Origin: Chryseobacterium fluminis
GTDB lineage: Bacteria; Bacteroidota; Bacteroidia; Flavobacteriales; Weeksellaceae
DNA: 64,000 nt
Reading direction: 5' to 3'
Assembly: GCF_026314945.1 (NCBI RefSeq)
Contig: NZ_CP111121.1
Coordinates: forward strand, 1,736,001 to 1,800,000
The notes under the pieces are model-generated. The model ran no database searches and had not been told where the DNA came from. It saw only the letters and a program-made list of their open reading frames with translations. The translations under genes and the position numbers were made by a program. This document shows positions 26,873 through 35,844 of the stretch, in pieces. Each line of letters opens with the position of its first letter. Positions within the stretch are counted from its first letter, which is position 1.

Positions 26873-26994
26873 CCTGATACTATTCGGCTTGATGAATTTT
26901 TATCTTTGCCGGAACTAAGGAGAAGACTTCTCTCACATCCGCAAGTTTTATTTTTTCTTTTTTTTCTTATCTTGTTTACACCAAGACAGACAAT

Positions 26995-27558
26995 ATGCAA
27001 AAAAATATTATTCCTTTTCTATCTGTTATTGTATTACTGCTGACAGGTTGTGATCATAAAGACAAAGAAAGAAATATCGCACTGCGGGAGCAGCAGCTGT
27101 TGGAAAAAGAAAAATCATTCGCAAAAAAAGAACTCGAATATCAGTCGCTTCTGAAAATGAGAGACAGTATTTTCGCTAAAAAAGATTCTGTACAGATACT
27201 GAAATGGCCGGAAGAAATTGCGGGTTCGTGGAATGGCAAAGTGATCTGTACAGAGTCCAACTGCAGCGATTATGTAGTGGGTGATCAGCGAACAGATACC
27301 TGGGAATTCGATAGCGATTCGACACAGCTGGTTACCAAGATCATTAATAACAATAACCTGATCAGAGTCTATTCAGGAAAGTTTGATCATAATGAAATTA
27401 AGCTGAATTTCAAGACCGATTCCACCGCCGCAAAAAAGGTGGAAATGAATATTCTTCTTAATGATATTTCCGACAATAAAATCAGAGGAACACGCACCAT
27501 CACTGTTGATAACTGTATGGCCAAATTCTCTGTAGAACTGATACGTTCCACCAAATAA
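26995..27558 (+). CDS. Lipoprotein with coiled coil, function unknown
   Basis: A 187-residue lipoprotein with signal peptide and lipobox LLTGC (Cys19), then a charged coiled-coil segment of about 40 residues (ALREQQLLEKEKSFAKKELEYQ) and a small beta-rich domain starting at WPEEIAGSWNGKVICTESNCSDY and ending with TRTITVDNCMAKFSVELIRS. The paired cysteines may form disulfides. It ends 7 nt before the antiporter gene and is probably co-transcribed with it. I do not recognise the family. Confidence 0.72.
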   Translation: MQKNIIPFLSVIVLLLTGCDHKDKERNIALREQQLLEKEKSFAKKELEYQSLLKMRDSIFAKKDSVQILKWPEEIAGSWNGKVICTESNCSDYVVGDQRTDTWEFDSDSTQLVTKIINNNNLIRVYSGKFDHNEIKLNFKTDSTAAKKVEMNILLNDISDNKIRGTRTITVDNCMAKFSVELIRSTK

Positions 27559-27565
27559 AACACTT

Positions 27566-29689
27566 ATGATTTTGCTGAGCATCCATAACCTGAGTCTTCC
27601 GATAGAAGATCCGGTACTTAAATTCTTACTGGTACTGATTATCATTCTCGCAGCCCCTCTTCTTCTGAATAAAATCAAAGTTCCGCATCTTTTGGGGCTG
27701 ATCATTGCCGGTGCGGTCATCGGACCGAACGGCTTTAATGTTCTGGCAAGGGACAGCAGTATCGTTGTTACCGGAACTACCGGACTTCTGTACATCATGT
27801 TTCTTGCAGGTCTGGAAATCGATATGGGGGACTTTAAGAAAAACAAATGGAAGAGCCTTACCTTCGGGATTTATACCTTTGCCGCTCCTTTTGTTTTAGG
27901 ATATTTGGGAGGATATTACATCTTACATTTTTCGATGCTGACCTCTGTACTGTTCGCCAGTCTGTTTTCATCACATACCCTGATCGCGTATCCTTTAGTC
28001 AGTAAATTGGGGATCTCCAAAAATCTGGCCGTGAATATTACGGTAGGCGGAACGATGATCACCGATATTTTGGCACTTCTGGTGCTGGCAGTGATTGTAG
28101 GAATGTCACAGGGAGAGGTAGGAACGGAATTCTGGATCAAATTATCCGTATCATTCATTATTTTCGGACTGATTGTCCTGGTTATTTTTCCTATGATCGG
28201 ACGATGGTTTTTCAAAAAAGTAGATGATAAAATATCGCAATATATTTTTGTACTGGTGATGATTTACCTGGCAGCCCTTCTTGCAGAACTGGCAGGTGTA
28301 GAAGCCATCATCGGGGCATTCTTTGCAGGATTGGCCTTAAACAGGCTGATTCCGCATACGTCCTCACTGATGAACCGGGTAGAATTTGTCGGAAATGCTA
28401 TTTTTATTCCTTTTTTCCTGATCAGTGTCGGAATGCTGATTGACTTTACGGTATTCTTTAAAAGCTGGGAAACGTTAGAAGTTGCCGGTATCATGCTGGT
28501 CGCTTCCATCGGCGGAAAATATCTTTCGGCGGTTGCCACACAGAAAACATTCAGACTTTCTAAAGAAGAAGGAAAGCTTATTTTCGGATTAAGTTCTGCA
28601 TCTGCGGCAGCTACACTGGCTTCTGTAATGGTGGGATACAATATTATTCTTTCTGAAACTGAAACCGGCGAACCGATCCGTTTGCTGAACGAACATGTGC
28701 TTAACGGCAGCATTCTTCTGATCCTGGTCTCATGTACCATTTCCTCATTTATCTCGATGTCGAGTGCACAGAAAATAGCGGAAAGTGATAATGAAGCTAC
28801 CGTCTCAGGAAACAATCACGAAGAGGAAAATATTCTCCTGGCCATCAATCACGAAGAAACGGTAGAAAGAATGGTGAATCTGGGAATTCTGATAAAAGCG
28901 CATACCAACAGGGAAAATCTCTCTGCCCTGAATGTCATTAATGAAGATAAAAACGAGTCTTCTGTAAAAAATGCCGAGAAACTGCTTCATAAAGCAACCG
29001 ATTCAGCAGCGTCGGCAGATGTTTCCTTAAAAGCCCTGAAAAGATATGACAATGACGTGGTGAACGGAATCAATAATGTCATTAAAGAACAGAATATTAC
29101 CGACCTTATCATCGGGCTCGAAAACGAAAAAGGCTTATCCCCTTCTTTTGTTTATAATCTTTATAACGGTTATCTGCAGAATGATGATGTGAATGTTCTT
29201 GTGTATCATGCTGCGCAGCCTCTATCCACCATAAAAAAATATGCGGTGATGATTCCTGAAAACGCGCACCGGGAAGCCGGATTTTTCCATGCTCTGCTGA
29301 GGGTCTGGAATATCGCCAGGAATTCCGGGGCAACCATGGTTTTCTATACACCGGAAAATATTCTGGACATTCTGCAGAGAATCCTTAAAAAAGCCAATAT
29401 AGAAGCTGAATTTATCATTATGAAAAGCTGGAAGGATGGTGAGAAAACCGCTTCGGAGCTGAAAGAAGATGAGGCCCTGATTCTTTTTATGGCAAAAAAA
29501 GGAATGCATTCATTTATTCCGCAGATGCGACTGATCCCGAAGCTATTAAACAGAAAACTGAATGATAACAATTACCTGCTGATCTATCCGTTTTCAGAAT
29601 ATGACAAGACGAGTTCCGAAAAACGTTCTGTCGGAAACCATGATGATTTTATGGAAATCGGAAATGTGATCAAGAAAATTTTCAAGTAA
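27566..29689 (+). CDS. Cation:proton antiporter (CPA2) with C-terminal UspA-like region
   Basis: A 707-residue protein. Residues about 15-400 are a CPA2/KefB-like exchanger with twelve or so helices: NKIKVPHLLGLIIAGAVIGPNG, AGLEIDMGDFKKNKW, LFSSHTLIAYPLVSKLGISKN, GTMITDILALLVLAVIVG (ion-binding Asp) and the late GLSSASAAATLASVMVGY. Residues about 425-690 are soluble and look like universal-stress-type nucleotide-binding repeats (ENILLAINHEETVERMVNLGILIK). This is a common architecture in Bacteroidota. It exchanges Na+ or K+ for H+; the ion is not certain. Confidence 0.9.
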   Translation: MILLSIHNLSLPIEDPVLKFLLVLIIILAAPLLLNKIKVPHLLGLIIAGAVIGPNGFNVLARDSSIVVTGTTGLLYIMFLAGLEIDMGDFKKNKWKSLTFGIYTFAAPFVLGYLGGYYILHFSMLTSVLFASLFSSHTLIAYPLVSKLGISKNLAVNITVGGTMITDILALLVLAVIVGMSQGEVGTEFWIKLSVSFIIFGLIVLVIFPMIGRWFFKKVDDKISQYIFVLVMIYLAALLAELAGVEAIIGAFFAGLALNRLIPHTSSLMNRVEFVGNAIFIPFFLISVGMLIDFTVFFKSWETLEVAGIMLVASIGGKYLSAVATQKTFRLSKEEGKLIFGLSSASAAATLASVMVGYNIILSETETGEPIRLLNEHVLNGSILLILVSCTISSFISMSSAQKIAESDNEATVSGNNHEEENILLAINHEETVERMVNLGILIKAHTNRENLSALNVINEDKNESSVKNAEKLLHKATDSAASADVSLKALKRYDNDVVNGINNVIKEQNITDLIIGLENEKGLSPSFVYNLYNGYLQNDDVNVLVYHAAQPLSTIKKYAVMIPENAHREAGFFHALLRVWNIARNSGATMVFYTPENILDILQRILKKANIEAEFIIMKSWKDGEKTASELKEDEALILFMAKKGMHSFIPQMRLIPKLLNRKLNDNNYLLIYPFSEYDKTSSEKRSVGNHDDFMEIGNVIKKIFK

Positions 29690-30025
29690 ACAAGTAAAGA
29701 GAATAACATTTAATTTTGCCTTAAAGAATAAAGAATGAAAAAAAATAATCCTGGAGAAATTAAATTTTCTTCGGCTTGATGTAAATTTAATTTTTAATAA
29801 TTGGAAACATATAAAAATATTGTGATCCTATCTATTCTTTATGGTAGATAATGCTTATTTGAACTCCTGTAATGTTGTGATTGCTTCACAGGGAAACCAT
29901 TTTATTTGGTAGTGTCTCACTAACTGTCTGAGTAAAAAAAGTTATTCTGGAAATTGTGAGCCCTTAGAGCTCAGAAATTTTACGAAATAAGATGCCTTTT
30001 CAAATATCATTTACCCTGTTTAATT
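29690..30025. other. Intergenic spacer, nothing recognised
   Basis: AT-rich, stops in all frames. A GTGTCTCACTAACTGTCTGAG segment near 29914 resembles degenerate mobile-element ends but has no partner nearby. Confidence 0.5.
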
Positions 30026-30520
30026 TTAATCATGGGCAAATGCCCAATAATCTTTTTCATCTAACCCTATATTCACACAAAACGGCCCTCCAAAGACAAT
30101 TTTATCTGTTAAAAAGATATCATTTTTAAGTAATATTCCCTGAACTTTTAATCCCCATATCTCATCCTTACCAAAGGAACTATAGTGTGATTTTTCTTCA
30201 TTGTTGAGTATATCCCCAACAATTGCTAAAGTATGTTTAACCCCTATATCAGAATAAGAAAAAGAGGTAACTTTATTATTTCTGTCTCTTAAAAAATAAC
30301 AAGGCGCTTTTATTTTAATTTTCCCTGAAATTCTGTATTTATTAGAATCTGTAATTAATTTTCCTACACCGCTGCTGTCAATTAACTTTAACTTAACTCC
30401 ATCAATTACGGTAGAATCTGTTACTGTTATGCTATGATTATTACGGCCAATCTCCATCTGATTCTTCTTTTCACAGGATAAAAGAAAGATACTTATTATA
30501 ATAATGCACAATATTTTCAT
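30026..30520 (-). CDS. Lipoprotein, candidate immunity protein for the Tae4-like amidase
   Basis: A 164-residue lipoprotein: signal peptide MKILCIIIISIFLLS and lipobox LLSC. The rest is beta-rich (VTDSTVIDGVKLKLIDSSGVGKL, RISGKIKIKAPCYFLRD, IWGLKVQGILLKNDIFLTDKI). No family is recognised; it does not resemble the small helical Tai4 immunity fold. It starts 10 nt after the stop of the amidase-toxin gene, the classical effector-then-immunity order, and its lipidated periplasmic location is where protection against a peptidoglycan amidase would be needed. The immunity role is inferred from position and location only. Confidence 0.6.
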   Translation of the reverse strand: MKILCIIIISIFLLSCEKKNQMEIGRNNHSITVTDSTVIDGVKLKLIDSSGVGKLITDSNKYRISGKIKIKAPCYFLRDRNNKVTSFSYSDIGVKHTLAIVGDILNNEEKSHYSSFGKDEIWGLKVQGILLKNDIFLTDKIVFGGPFCVNIGLDEKDYWAFAHD

Positions 30521-30530
30521 CTCTTTTTAT

Positions 30531-30962
30531 TTAAATTACAAACCAGAACCAAATTTCTGTTCCCTTCTCTAAATAATCCAGACTCCCGGCTTTTAAAGAT
30601 ATACCGTTCCATAAATCAATATGATCTGTAGCTCCCCATCCATCCTTTATAAAAACAATTCCTTTGTGTCTGAAACTTTTGTGATTCATTTTGGGGTACT
30701 TTTTTCTTTCGAGCTTTAATCTGTTTCCAAAAATTTCAGGATGCATATGAATCCAATCTGCTAATTCTTGGGCTCTCAATATATGCCTGAACCCATCTTT
30801 GTGCTTTTCCCAACACCTTGCTCCATGAAAAGAAACCAGATAAACCTTAGAATCATGCAATGCCTGGCTCATTCTAATCGCACATTGGTTTTGAAACAGT
30901 GCTTCATTGCAAGGCTTGTAACGTCCGGGGTGATTTTTCCATAAATCATCAAATCTCACCAT
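30531..30962 (-). CDS. Tae4-like peptidoglycan amidase effector
   Basis: A 143-residue protein of the type VI amidase effector 4 (NlpC/P60-like) family, which cuts the gamma-D-Glu-mDAP bond of peptidoglycan. The catalytic Cys27 lies in NQCAIRMSQAL and the His114 in DHIDLWNG, with GIVFIKDGWG just before it; a second conserved patch is FHGARCWEKHKDG. There is no signal peptide, as in secreted T6SS effectors. Length is close to other Tae4 proteins. It is followed by a lipoprotein gene that may give immunity. No hcp, vgrG or other secretion genes are in the window. Confidence 0.88.
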   Translation of the reverse strand: MVRFDDLWKNHPGRYKPCNEALFQNQCAIRMSQALHDSKVYLVSFHGARCWEKHKDGFRHILRAQELADWIHMHPEIFGNRLKLERKKYPKMNHKSFRHKGIVFIKDGWGATDHIDLWNGISLKAGSLDYLEKGTEIWFWFVI

Positions 30963-31126
30963 TATGAAAAATTTATTACTGTAATATAATACTATTTTTT
31001 AATTCACAATCAAGGGAACCCGTACTATTATAAACTGATAATGACCTATTTCCAAAAAACTGAAACATTTAAATATAGTTTCTTTGCAAAACAATAAAAA
31101 AAGCAAACTTTCACAAACTCAGACCA

Positions 31127-31558
31127 TCAAGATTCCCTCATCACCTTCCTCACCAGCTCCTCAATCACCCTACTCTTCTCCTTTTCAGTCTCTAATAACC
31201 GCTCGTATAATTTTTTATTTTCTTCATAAGATTCCAGCAGCTTATCCAACGGATTGAAAGTAGGCTGATAAATCTCTGTCCGCAAAATGGCGATAGCGTT
31301 ATCATTTGTATTGAAGGTATTCGAAATAATATTAAAGAAAGCATCCTCCGAAAAATTCTTCAGGGCTTCCACAGAGATTTCCAATGCTTCGGCAATCGGT
31401 ACCAGTTTGAGATCTTCCAGTGTTTCGGCATTTTCCAACAGGGATACTTTCTGCTGGCTGATGCCCAAAATTTCGGCCAGGGTTTCCTGCTTCATGCCGC
31501 GCATTTCCCTGATTCTTGCGATGTTTCTCCCGATATGTTTCTTTGTTGTAGCGGTCAT
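31127..31558 (-). CDS. XRE-family transcriptional regulator
   Basis: A 143-residue protein. Residues 8-65 form a Cro/C1-type helix-turn-helix: IGRNIARIREMRGMKQETLAEILGISQQKVSLLENAETLEDLKLVPIAEAL. The C-terminal half is helical and charged (KLLESYEENKKLYERLLETEKEKSRVIEELVRKV), probably a dimerising coiled coil. It could control the neighbouring amidase pair or purK, but no operator is identified. A -7 box TATCTTTG is at 31576-31583, 17 nt before the ATG. Confidence 0.88.
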   Translation of the reverse strand: MTATTKKHIGRNIARIREMRGMKQETLAEILGISQQKVSLLENAETLEDLKLVPIAEALEISVEALKNFSEDAFFNIISNTFNTNDNAIAILRTEIYQPTFNPLDKLLESYEENKKLYERLLETEKEKSRVIEELVRKVMRES

Positions 31559-31788
31559 AGGTTGAGATTTGAAATCAAAGATATAAAATTATACGGTATT
31601 CTGCCAGTCCGGTTTTTTACATATCCCATTTGGTATAATACCACTTCCCGTGGTTCGGTACCATGAATTGTGTGGATAACTTGCTGAAAAATCTCAGATT
31701 ATGTCACACTGTACACCTTCCGCAAAATCCATTCGTATGACCAGAAACTGACGGATATGAAAAACTCAGAAATTGATCGAATAAAAAT

Positions 31789-31816
31789 GCCCCGGAAGTT
31801 TGTCAACTTTCGGGGC
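31789..31816 (-). terminator. purK terminator
   Basis: Stem arms 31789-31800 and 31805-31816 (GCCCCGGAAGTT with AACTTTCGGGGC, one wobble pair), followed on the minus strand by a T-run. Confidence 0.85.
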
Positions 31817-31854
31817 CCTCTATTTAATCATTCTGTTTAATATAATCAGTAAAA

Positions 31855-32967
31855 TTATTCTGCGATCACCCGCACCATTTCTTTTACGGTTACCAGTTTT
31901 TCCATCAGTTCTTCTCTGGATTCTGCTAACACATTGATGTGTCCCATCTTTCTTCCGGGCTTGGTTTCTGTTTTTCCGTACAGGTGAATATAGGTTTCCG
32001 GCATCTTCAGGACCTCATCCATCCCTTCGTATACGACCTTTCCTGAAAAGCCTTCTGCTCCCACCAGATTCAGCATTCCGCTGTAGATCACAGCATCGGT
32101 ATCAGCCAGAGGTAAATTTTTTATCACTCTGTACATCTGTTCAAACTGTGAATTGGCGTTTCCTTCCTGACTCTGATGCCCTGAATTGTGCAGTCTCGGA
32201 GCAGTTTCATTCACCCATACTTTTCCTTCTTTATCTAAAAATAATTCGATCGCAAAAAGTCCCGGAGAATTAACGGCATTCAGGAATTTTTCTGTGATTG
32301 CATCGATCTGCTCTTCGATAGCTTCATCCAGAAATACCGGACAGATATTAAAATCCAGTAAATTAAGTTTCGGATCGGCCACCATTTCGGTCACAGGAAA
32401 CGTTTCAGTTTCTCCGCTTTCATTTCTGGCAACGATGACAGAAAGTTCTTTATCAATATCTACAAGACTTTCAATCACAGAATCCTGTAGCCACAGATTC
32501 TTCATCTCTTCAGCCGTACGGATTACCTGAACTCCTTTCCCGTCGTATCCGCCGGTGTTCATTTTCTGCACAAAAGGCAATGGCATTCTGATCTCATCCG
32601 AACTTCCGTCCATTACTTCGAATTCCGGGCTTGGAATATCATGATTTTTATAAAATTGTTTCTGAAGGATTTTTTGCTGAATCGTCTTGATGATCGCTGC
32701 ATTAGGAACCACTTTCACCCCCTGATTTTCGAGCTCGGCAAGAGCATCCGCATTCACATGTTCGATCTCAATCGTCACGACATCCTTATCCTTTCCGAAA
32801 TTCAGGACGGTTTCGTAATCGTTGAAACTTCCCTGTGTAAAGTAAGAAATATTGTGGCAAGGGGCATCAGAAGCAGGATCCAGCGTATAAAACTCGTCAT
32901 CGTATTTCAATGCTTCCTGGATCAGCATTCTCCCAAGTTGTCCTCCACCTAAAATTCCTATTTTCAT
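31855..32967 (-). CDS. purK: N5-carboxyaminoimidazole ribonucleotide synthase
   Basis: A 370-residue ATP-grasp enzyme that carboxylates AIR to N5-CAIR with ATP and bicarbonate, feeding PurE. Visible: GILGGGQLGRMLIQEALKYDDEFYTLDP at the N-terminus, FVQKMNTGGYDGKGVQVI (ATP-grasp loop), ELSVIVARNESGE, and FAIELFLDKEGKVWVNETAPRLHNSGHQ near residue 240-265, the metal-binding ATP-grasp core. Length is normal. A terminator follows the stop, so purK is transcribed independently of the upstream-lying accessory genes and of purE. Confidence 0.97.
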   Translation of the reverse strand: MKIGILGGGQLGRMLIQEALKYDDEFYTLDPASDAPCHNISYFTQGSFNDYETVLNFGKDKDVVTIEIEHVNADALAELENQGVKVVPNAAIIKTIQQKILQKQFYKNHDIPSPEFEVMDGSSDEIRMPLPFVQKMNTGGYDGKGVQVIRTAEEMKNLWLQDSVIESLVDIDKELSVIVARNESGETETFPVTEMVADPKLNLLDFNICPVFLDEAIEEQIDAITEKFLNAVNSPGLFAIELFLDKEGKVWVNETAPRLHNSGHQSQEGNANSQFEQMYRVIKNLPLADTDAVIYSGMLNLVGAEGFSGKVVYEGMDEVLKMPETYIHLYGKTETKPGRKMGHINVLAESREELMEKLVTVKEMVRVIAE

Positions 32968-33034
32968 TTTTTCTTTTTATTTTTTCTGTTAGATTTAATT
33001 TGATAAACATTTGTTCCCTGGCAGGGAAGACTTA

Positions 33035-33598
33035 TTACTGAATTTTATCAACTTTCAGATAACCTAATCCCATTGGGTTTTCCTGATTTTCGGCATCAGA
33101 CCTGGTCAGGATGATGGAGTATTTTTCTTTCATCCTGGCGGGAAGAATATCATTTACGTTGAAAATATCATCGATATCCACTCCGTACTTATCATCGATA
33201 TGGCTCACGGCTCCTTCAAACCCCATGGTTTTATAAAACGCGGTCGATTTTGCTTTTTTTACAATTTCTCCCATCGATGCTCCCACCATCAGGTGCTGTT
33301 CGTGAAATTCTTCAAAATATCCTCTTTTGTAACCGCCAAGGTTTACAAAATACAGCTGATGCAGCGATGGACGATCTGTTTTTTCAATAATCTTTACTTC
33401 ATATCCGTCTGCAAATTTCACTTCCTGATAAGCGTCGACGTGAATCTTCCCATGGGCTTCTTTCCAGAAATTTTTCATATCCGGAACGAGGTCTTTCAGA
33501 CTTTCCGCAATTCCGAAAAACACATCGTGCTGCTCAATATTTCGTCCTTCAGGGGTGGCCCCGAGGATCACGTAGAATAATTTCAGGTCATTTTCCAT
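33035..33598 (-). CDS. DUF1543-domain protein
   Basis: A 187-residue cytoplasmic protein from the ATG at 33598 (a start six codons earlier is disfavoured, because a TATTTTTG box ends 4 nt before this ATG). The pattern LKLFYVILGATPEGRNIEQHDVFFGIAESLKDL, then FADGYEVKIIEK and LYFVNLGGYKRGYFEEFHEQHLMVG, is typical of DUF1543, a family with a repeated alpha/beta unit and no assigned function. The YFVNLGGY and FYVILGA strands suggest an internal duplication. It is divergent from the TauE/SafE gene. Confidence 0.85.
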   Translation of the reverse strand: MENDLKLFYVILGATPEGRNIEQHDVFFGIAESLKDLVPDMKNFWKEAHGKIHVDAYQEVKFADGYEVKIIEKTDRPSLHQLYFVNLGGYKRGYFEEFHEQHLMVGASMGEIVKKAKSTAFYKTMGFEGAVSHIDDKYGVDIDDIFNVNDILPARMKEKYSIILTRSDAENQENPMGLGYLKVDKIQ

Positions 33599-33602
33599 AC
33601 TG

Positions 33603-33610
33603 CAAAAATA
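33603..33610 (-). promoter_or_regulatory. -7 box of the DUF1543 gene, 4 nt from the start codon
   Basis: Minus-strand TATTTTTG, CAGT, then ATG at 33598. Predicts a leaderless transcript and decides the start. Confidence 0.5.
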
Positions 33611-33634
33611 CGTCAAATTTATCTTTTTTAAACG

Positions 33635-33666
33635 TTTGGCAGACTACTACAATAGTTTTATATTTG
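33635..33666 (+). promoter_or_regulatory. Promoter of the TauE/SafE operon, leaderless
   Basis: TTTG (33635-33638) and TATATTTG (33659-33666), 20 nt apart, match the Bacteroidota promoter. TAGC follows and the ATG is at 33671, so transcription should start at the start codon. Confidence 0.7.
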
Positions 33667-33670
33667 TAGC

Positions 33671-34501
33671 ATGTCAGAAATTATTATTCTCTTCCTGGGA
33701 GCAATTTCGGCGGGACTTCTGGGTTCGCTGACAGGTTTAGGAGGAGGGGTTATCATTATTCCTTTATTAACGTTGGGTTTCGGTGTTCCTATGCATTATG
33801 CCATCGGTGCTTCCCTTATTTCTGTAATCGGAACGTCTTCAGGAGCGGCAGTAGCTTTTGTGAAAGAGGGCTTCACGAATATGAGAATCGGAATGTTTTT
33901 AGAGATTGCCACTACATCGGGTGCTATTATCGGAGCTTTGGTTTCGGGAATGCTTAATCCCAATACCATTGGAATCATCTTTGCCAGCATACTTCTTCTG
34001 ACTGTTATTCTGAATCTTAAAGGCAAGCCCGATCATCAGGAACCCGTTATCAAAGGCAGTCTGGAAGATAAACTGAAACTTTACGGCACTTTTCCTGATA
34101 AAGGGGTGGTAAAAAGCTATTCGGCAAAAAATACCGTTCCCGGATTTATGATGATGATGTTTGCAGGGGCCATGTCCGGACTTTTAGGAATCGGTTCCGG
34201 TGCATTGAAGGTTCTGGCGATGGACAATATGATGAGACTTCCTTTCAAAGTTTCTACAACGACCAGTAATTTTATGATCGGGGTCACGGCAGTGGCCAGC
34301 TCGCTGATTTATTTTCAGAGAGGAGAAATCGTTCCGGTGATCGTAGCTCCGGTACTTATCGGTGTCGTAGTAGGAAGTTTCATAGGATCTAAGACGCTGA
34401 TGGTTTCCAAGACGAAAAAGCTTAAAGTGTTCTTCGCCATTGTCATTACCATTTTATCCATTTATATGATGTATAACGGTATTAATAAAAGTTTCAGATA
34501 A
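33671..34501 (+). CDS. TauE/SafE-family anion permease
   Basis: A 276-residue membrane protein with about eight helices. The conserved SLTGLGGGVIIIPLLTL glycine-rich loop is at residues 19-35, and its repeat GLLGIGSGALKVLAM is near residue 170, as expected for the duplicated TauE/SafE fold that moves sulfite, sulfonates or similar small anions. Its stop codon shares a base with the start of the DUF1634 gene. This pair is common in bacteria, implying a joint transport function. Confidence 0.92.
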   Translation: MSEIIILFLGAISAGLLGSLTGLGGGVIIIPLLTLGFGVPMHYAIGASLISVIGTSSGAAVAFVKEGFTNMRIGMFLEIATTSGAIIGALVSGMLNPNTIGIIFASILLLTVILNLKGKPDHQEPVIKGSLEDKLKLYGTFPDKGVVKSYSAKNTVPGFMMMMFAGAMSGLLGIGSGALKVLAMDNMMRLPFKVSTTTSNFMIGVTAVASSLIYFQRGEIVPVIVAPVLIGVVVGSFIGSKTLMVSKTKKLKVFFAIVITILSIYMMYNGINKSFR

Positions 34502-34884
34502 TGAAAAAGAATTTCACGGATGTAGATCTGAACCGTTCGGTAGGAAACCTTCTGAGGCTGGGGGTTATTTTATCTGTTGTCACCTCACTGATCGGTTTTA
34601 TCAAACTGTTTCTGGAAGGCTTTAAAATGCCGAAAAAGTACACTTCCCTCGACATGGGATCCTCTTCTGAAAAAGTATGGGGACAGTTTTGGGATTCGCT
34701 GTGTAAAGGAGAAGGAATGGCAATTATTCAGCTGGGAATTCTTCTTTTGATCTTTACTCCTCTGATGAGAATTATTTTCGCACTGATCGGATATCTGAAA
34801 GAAAAAGACTATGTTTATGTAGTCATTTCTTCCATCGTTTTAGCGATTATGGCGGTGAGTTTCTTTACAGGATACGCGCATTAA
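34501..34884 (+). CDS. DUF1634-domain membrane protein
   Basis: A 127-residue protein with three transmembrane helices (about residues 15-38, 76-96 and 104-125), preceded by DVDLNRSVGNLLRLGVILS, the conserved start of DUF1634. It overlaps the TauE/SafE gene by one base (translational coupling is likely) and probably acts as an accessory subunit of that permease; the precise role is not known. Confidence 0.88.
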   Translation: MKKNFTDVDLNRSVGNLLRLGVILSVVTSLIGFIKLFLEGFKMPKKYTSLDMGSSSEKVWGQFWDSLCKGEGMAIIQLGILLLIFTPLMRIIFALIGYLKEKDYVYVVISSIVLAIMAVSFFTGYAH

Positions 34885-34885
34885 T

Positions 34886-35263
34886 TTACATTTCATAAAA
34901 CTCTAACGGAAGCTGATCGGGATCCCGGGTGAAAAAAAATTCTTTCCCTGTAAATTCGTCGGTTCTTATTTCCTCACACATCAGCCCTTTCTGAATTAAT
35001 TCCTGGCGTTTTTCATATACATTTTCCACTGAAAAAGCAAGATGCCTCAGTCCGCATGACTCGGGACGGGAAGGTCTTTCAGGAGGATCAGGAAACGAAA
35101 ACAGCTCGATGACATAATGATCTCCGATGGCAAGATCAAGTTTATAAGACTGCCTTTCCTCACGATAGACTTCCCGGATGATATTTAACCCCAAAATTTC
35201 AGTATAAAATCTTTTAGAAATCACGTAATCTGAACAAATGATGGCGATATGATGAATTTTCAT
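34886..35263 (-). CDS. VOC-family (glyoxalase-like) protein
   Basis: A 125-residue single-domain protein from the ATG at 35263. KIHHIAIICSDYVISKRFYTEILGL and LRHLAFSVENVYEKRQELIQKGL, with GKEFFFTRDPDQLPLEFYEM at the end, give the paired beta-alpha-beta-beta-beta units and metal ligands (His5, Glu near 60, His near 68, Glu122) of the YaeR/lactoylglutathione-lyase-like group. It begins one base after the stop of the NTF2-like gene, so they share a transcript. Substrate unknown. Confidence 0.88.
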   Translation of the reverse strand: MKIHHIAIICSDYVISKRFYTEILGLNIIREVYREERQSYKLDLAIGDHYVIELFSFPDPPERPSRPESCGLRHLAFSVENVYEKRQELIQKGLMCEEIRTDEFTGKEFFFTRDPDQLPLEFYEM

Positions 35264-35264
35264 A

Positions 35265-35705
35265 TTAATTTTCGCAATTTTCTTTTCTTCTGGTATCAAT
35301 AAGGTATTGAATTTTCCAGGTATTATTTTGTTTAACCAATTGGAAACTGTTGGCGCCGCAGTGGGTAAATTTATCTTTTAAATAAAACTGATAAGGCGTA
35401 AAAATACTCGCCAGATTACCGTCAATATTTATAGATCCCACGGTGATTTTTTCATCCAGTTCATTTTTTTCTGCTTTTGATATGGAAGCAATGAAATCCT
35501 TAACACTTTCTGTCTTCACACTCCCGTCTTTCGCTACGGTCTGGATAATAGCCGTATCTGTAAAAACAGTACTTACCAATTTGGAATCGGCATTTTTCAT
35601 GCCCAGAAATAAATCTTCAACCGGCTTCTGGACTTCTTCTTTTGAAGATAGCTGGGCAGAGCATAAGCCTGAAAAAAACAGTCCTGCCATAATTAATTTA
35701 TTCAT
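35265..35705 (-). CDS. Secreted NTF2-like (DUF4440-type) protein
   Basis: A 146-residue protein from the ATG at 35705, which provides a proper signal peptide (MNKLIMAGLFFSGLCSAQ); the longer frame from 35777 is not needed. VQKPVEDLFLGMKNADSKLVSTVFTDTAIIQTV and SFQLVKQNNTWKIQYLIDTRR are the helix-cone and terminal strands of the SnoaL/NTF2-like fold. Probably periplasmic; ligand unknown. Confidence 0.82.
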   Translation of the reverse strand: MNKLIMAGLFFSGLCSAQLSSKEEVQKPVEDLFLGMKNADSKLVSTVFTDTAIIQTVAKDGSVKTESVKDFIASISKAEKNELDEKITVGSINIDGNLASIFTPYQFYLKDKFTHCGANSFQLVKQNNTWKIQYLIDTRRKENCEN

Positions 35706-35844
35706 GTTATATCTTATTTGAATAAAAATAAGGAAAAATAGGTTTCGGAAGGAAAAAAAAGCTTGAACAATGCACAAAGTTTAAAAAACAATTTGCTGAT
35801 ATCCGGATAAATAAATTAATTTTACATGCTTATTTTAATAATAT

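Noticed and set aside
29912..29936. TGTCTCACTAACTGTCTGAG as a mobile-element border
   Set aside because: Single, imperfect and without coding remnants nearby.
30531..30962. A T6SS gene cluster
   Set aside because: Only the Tae4-like amidase is present; no structural T6SS genes are found in the window.
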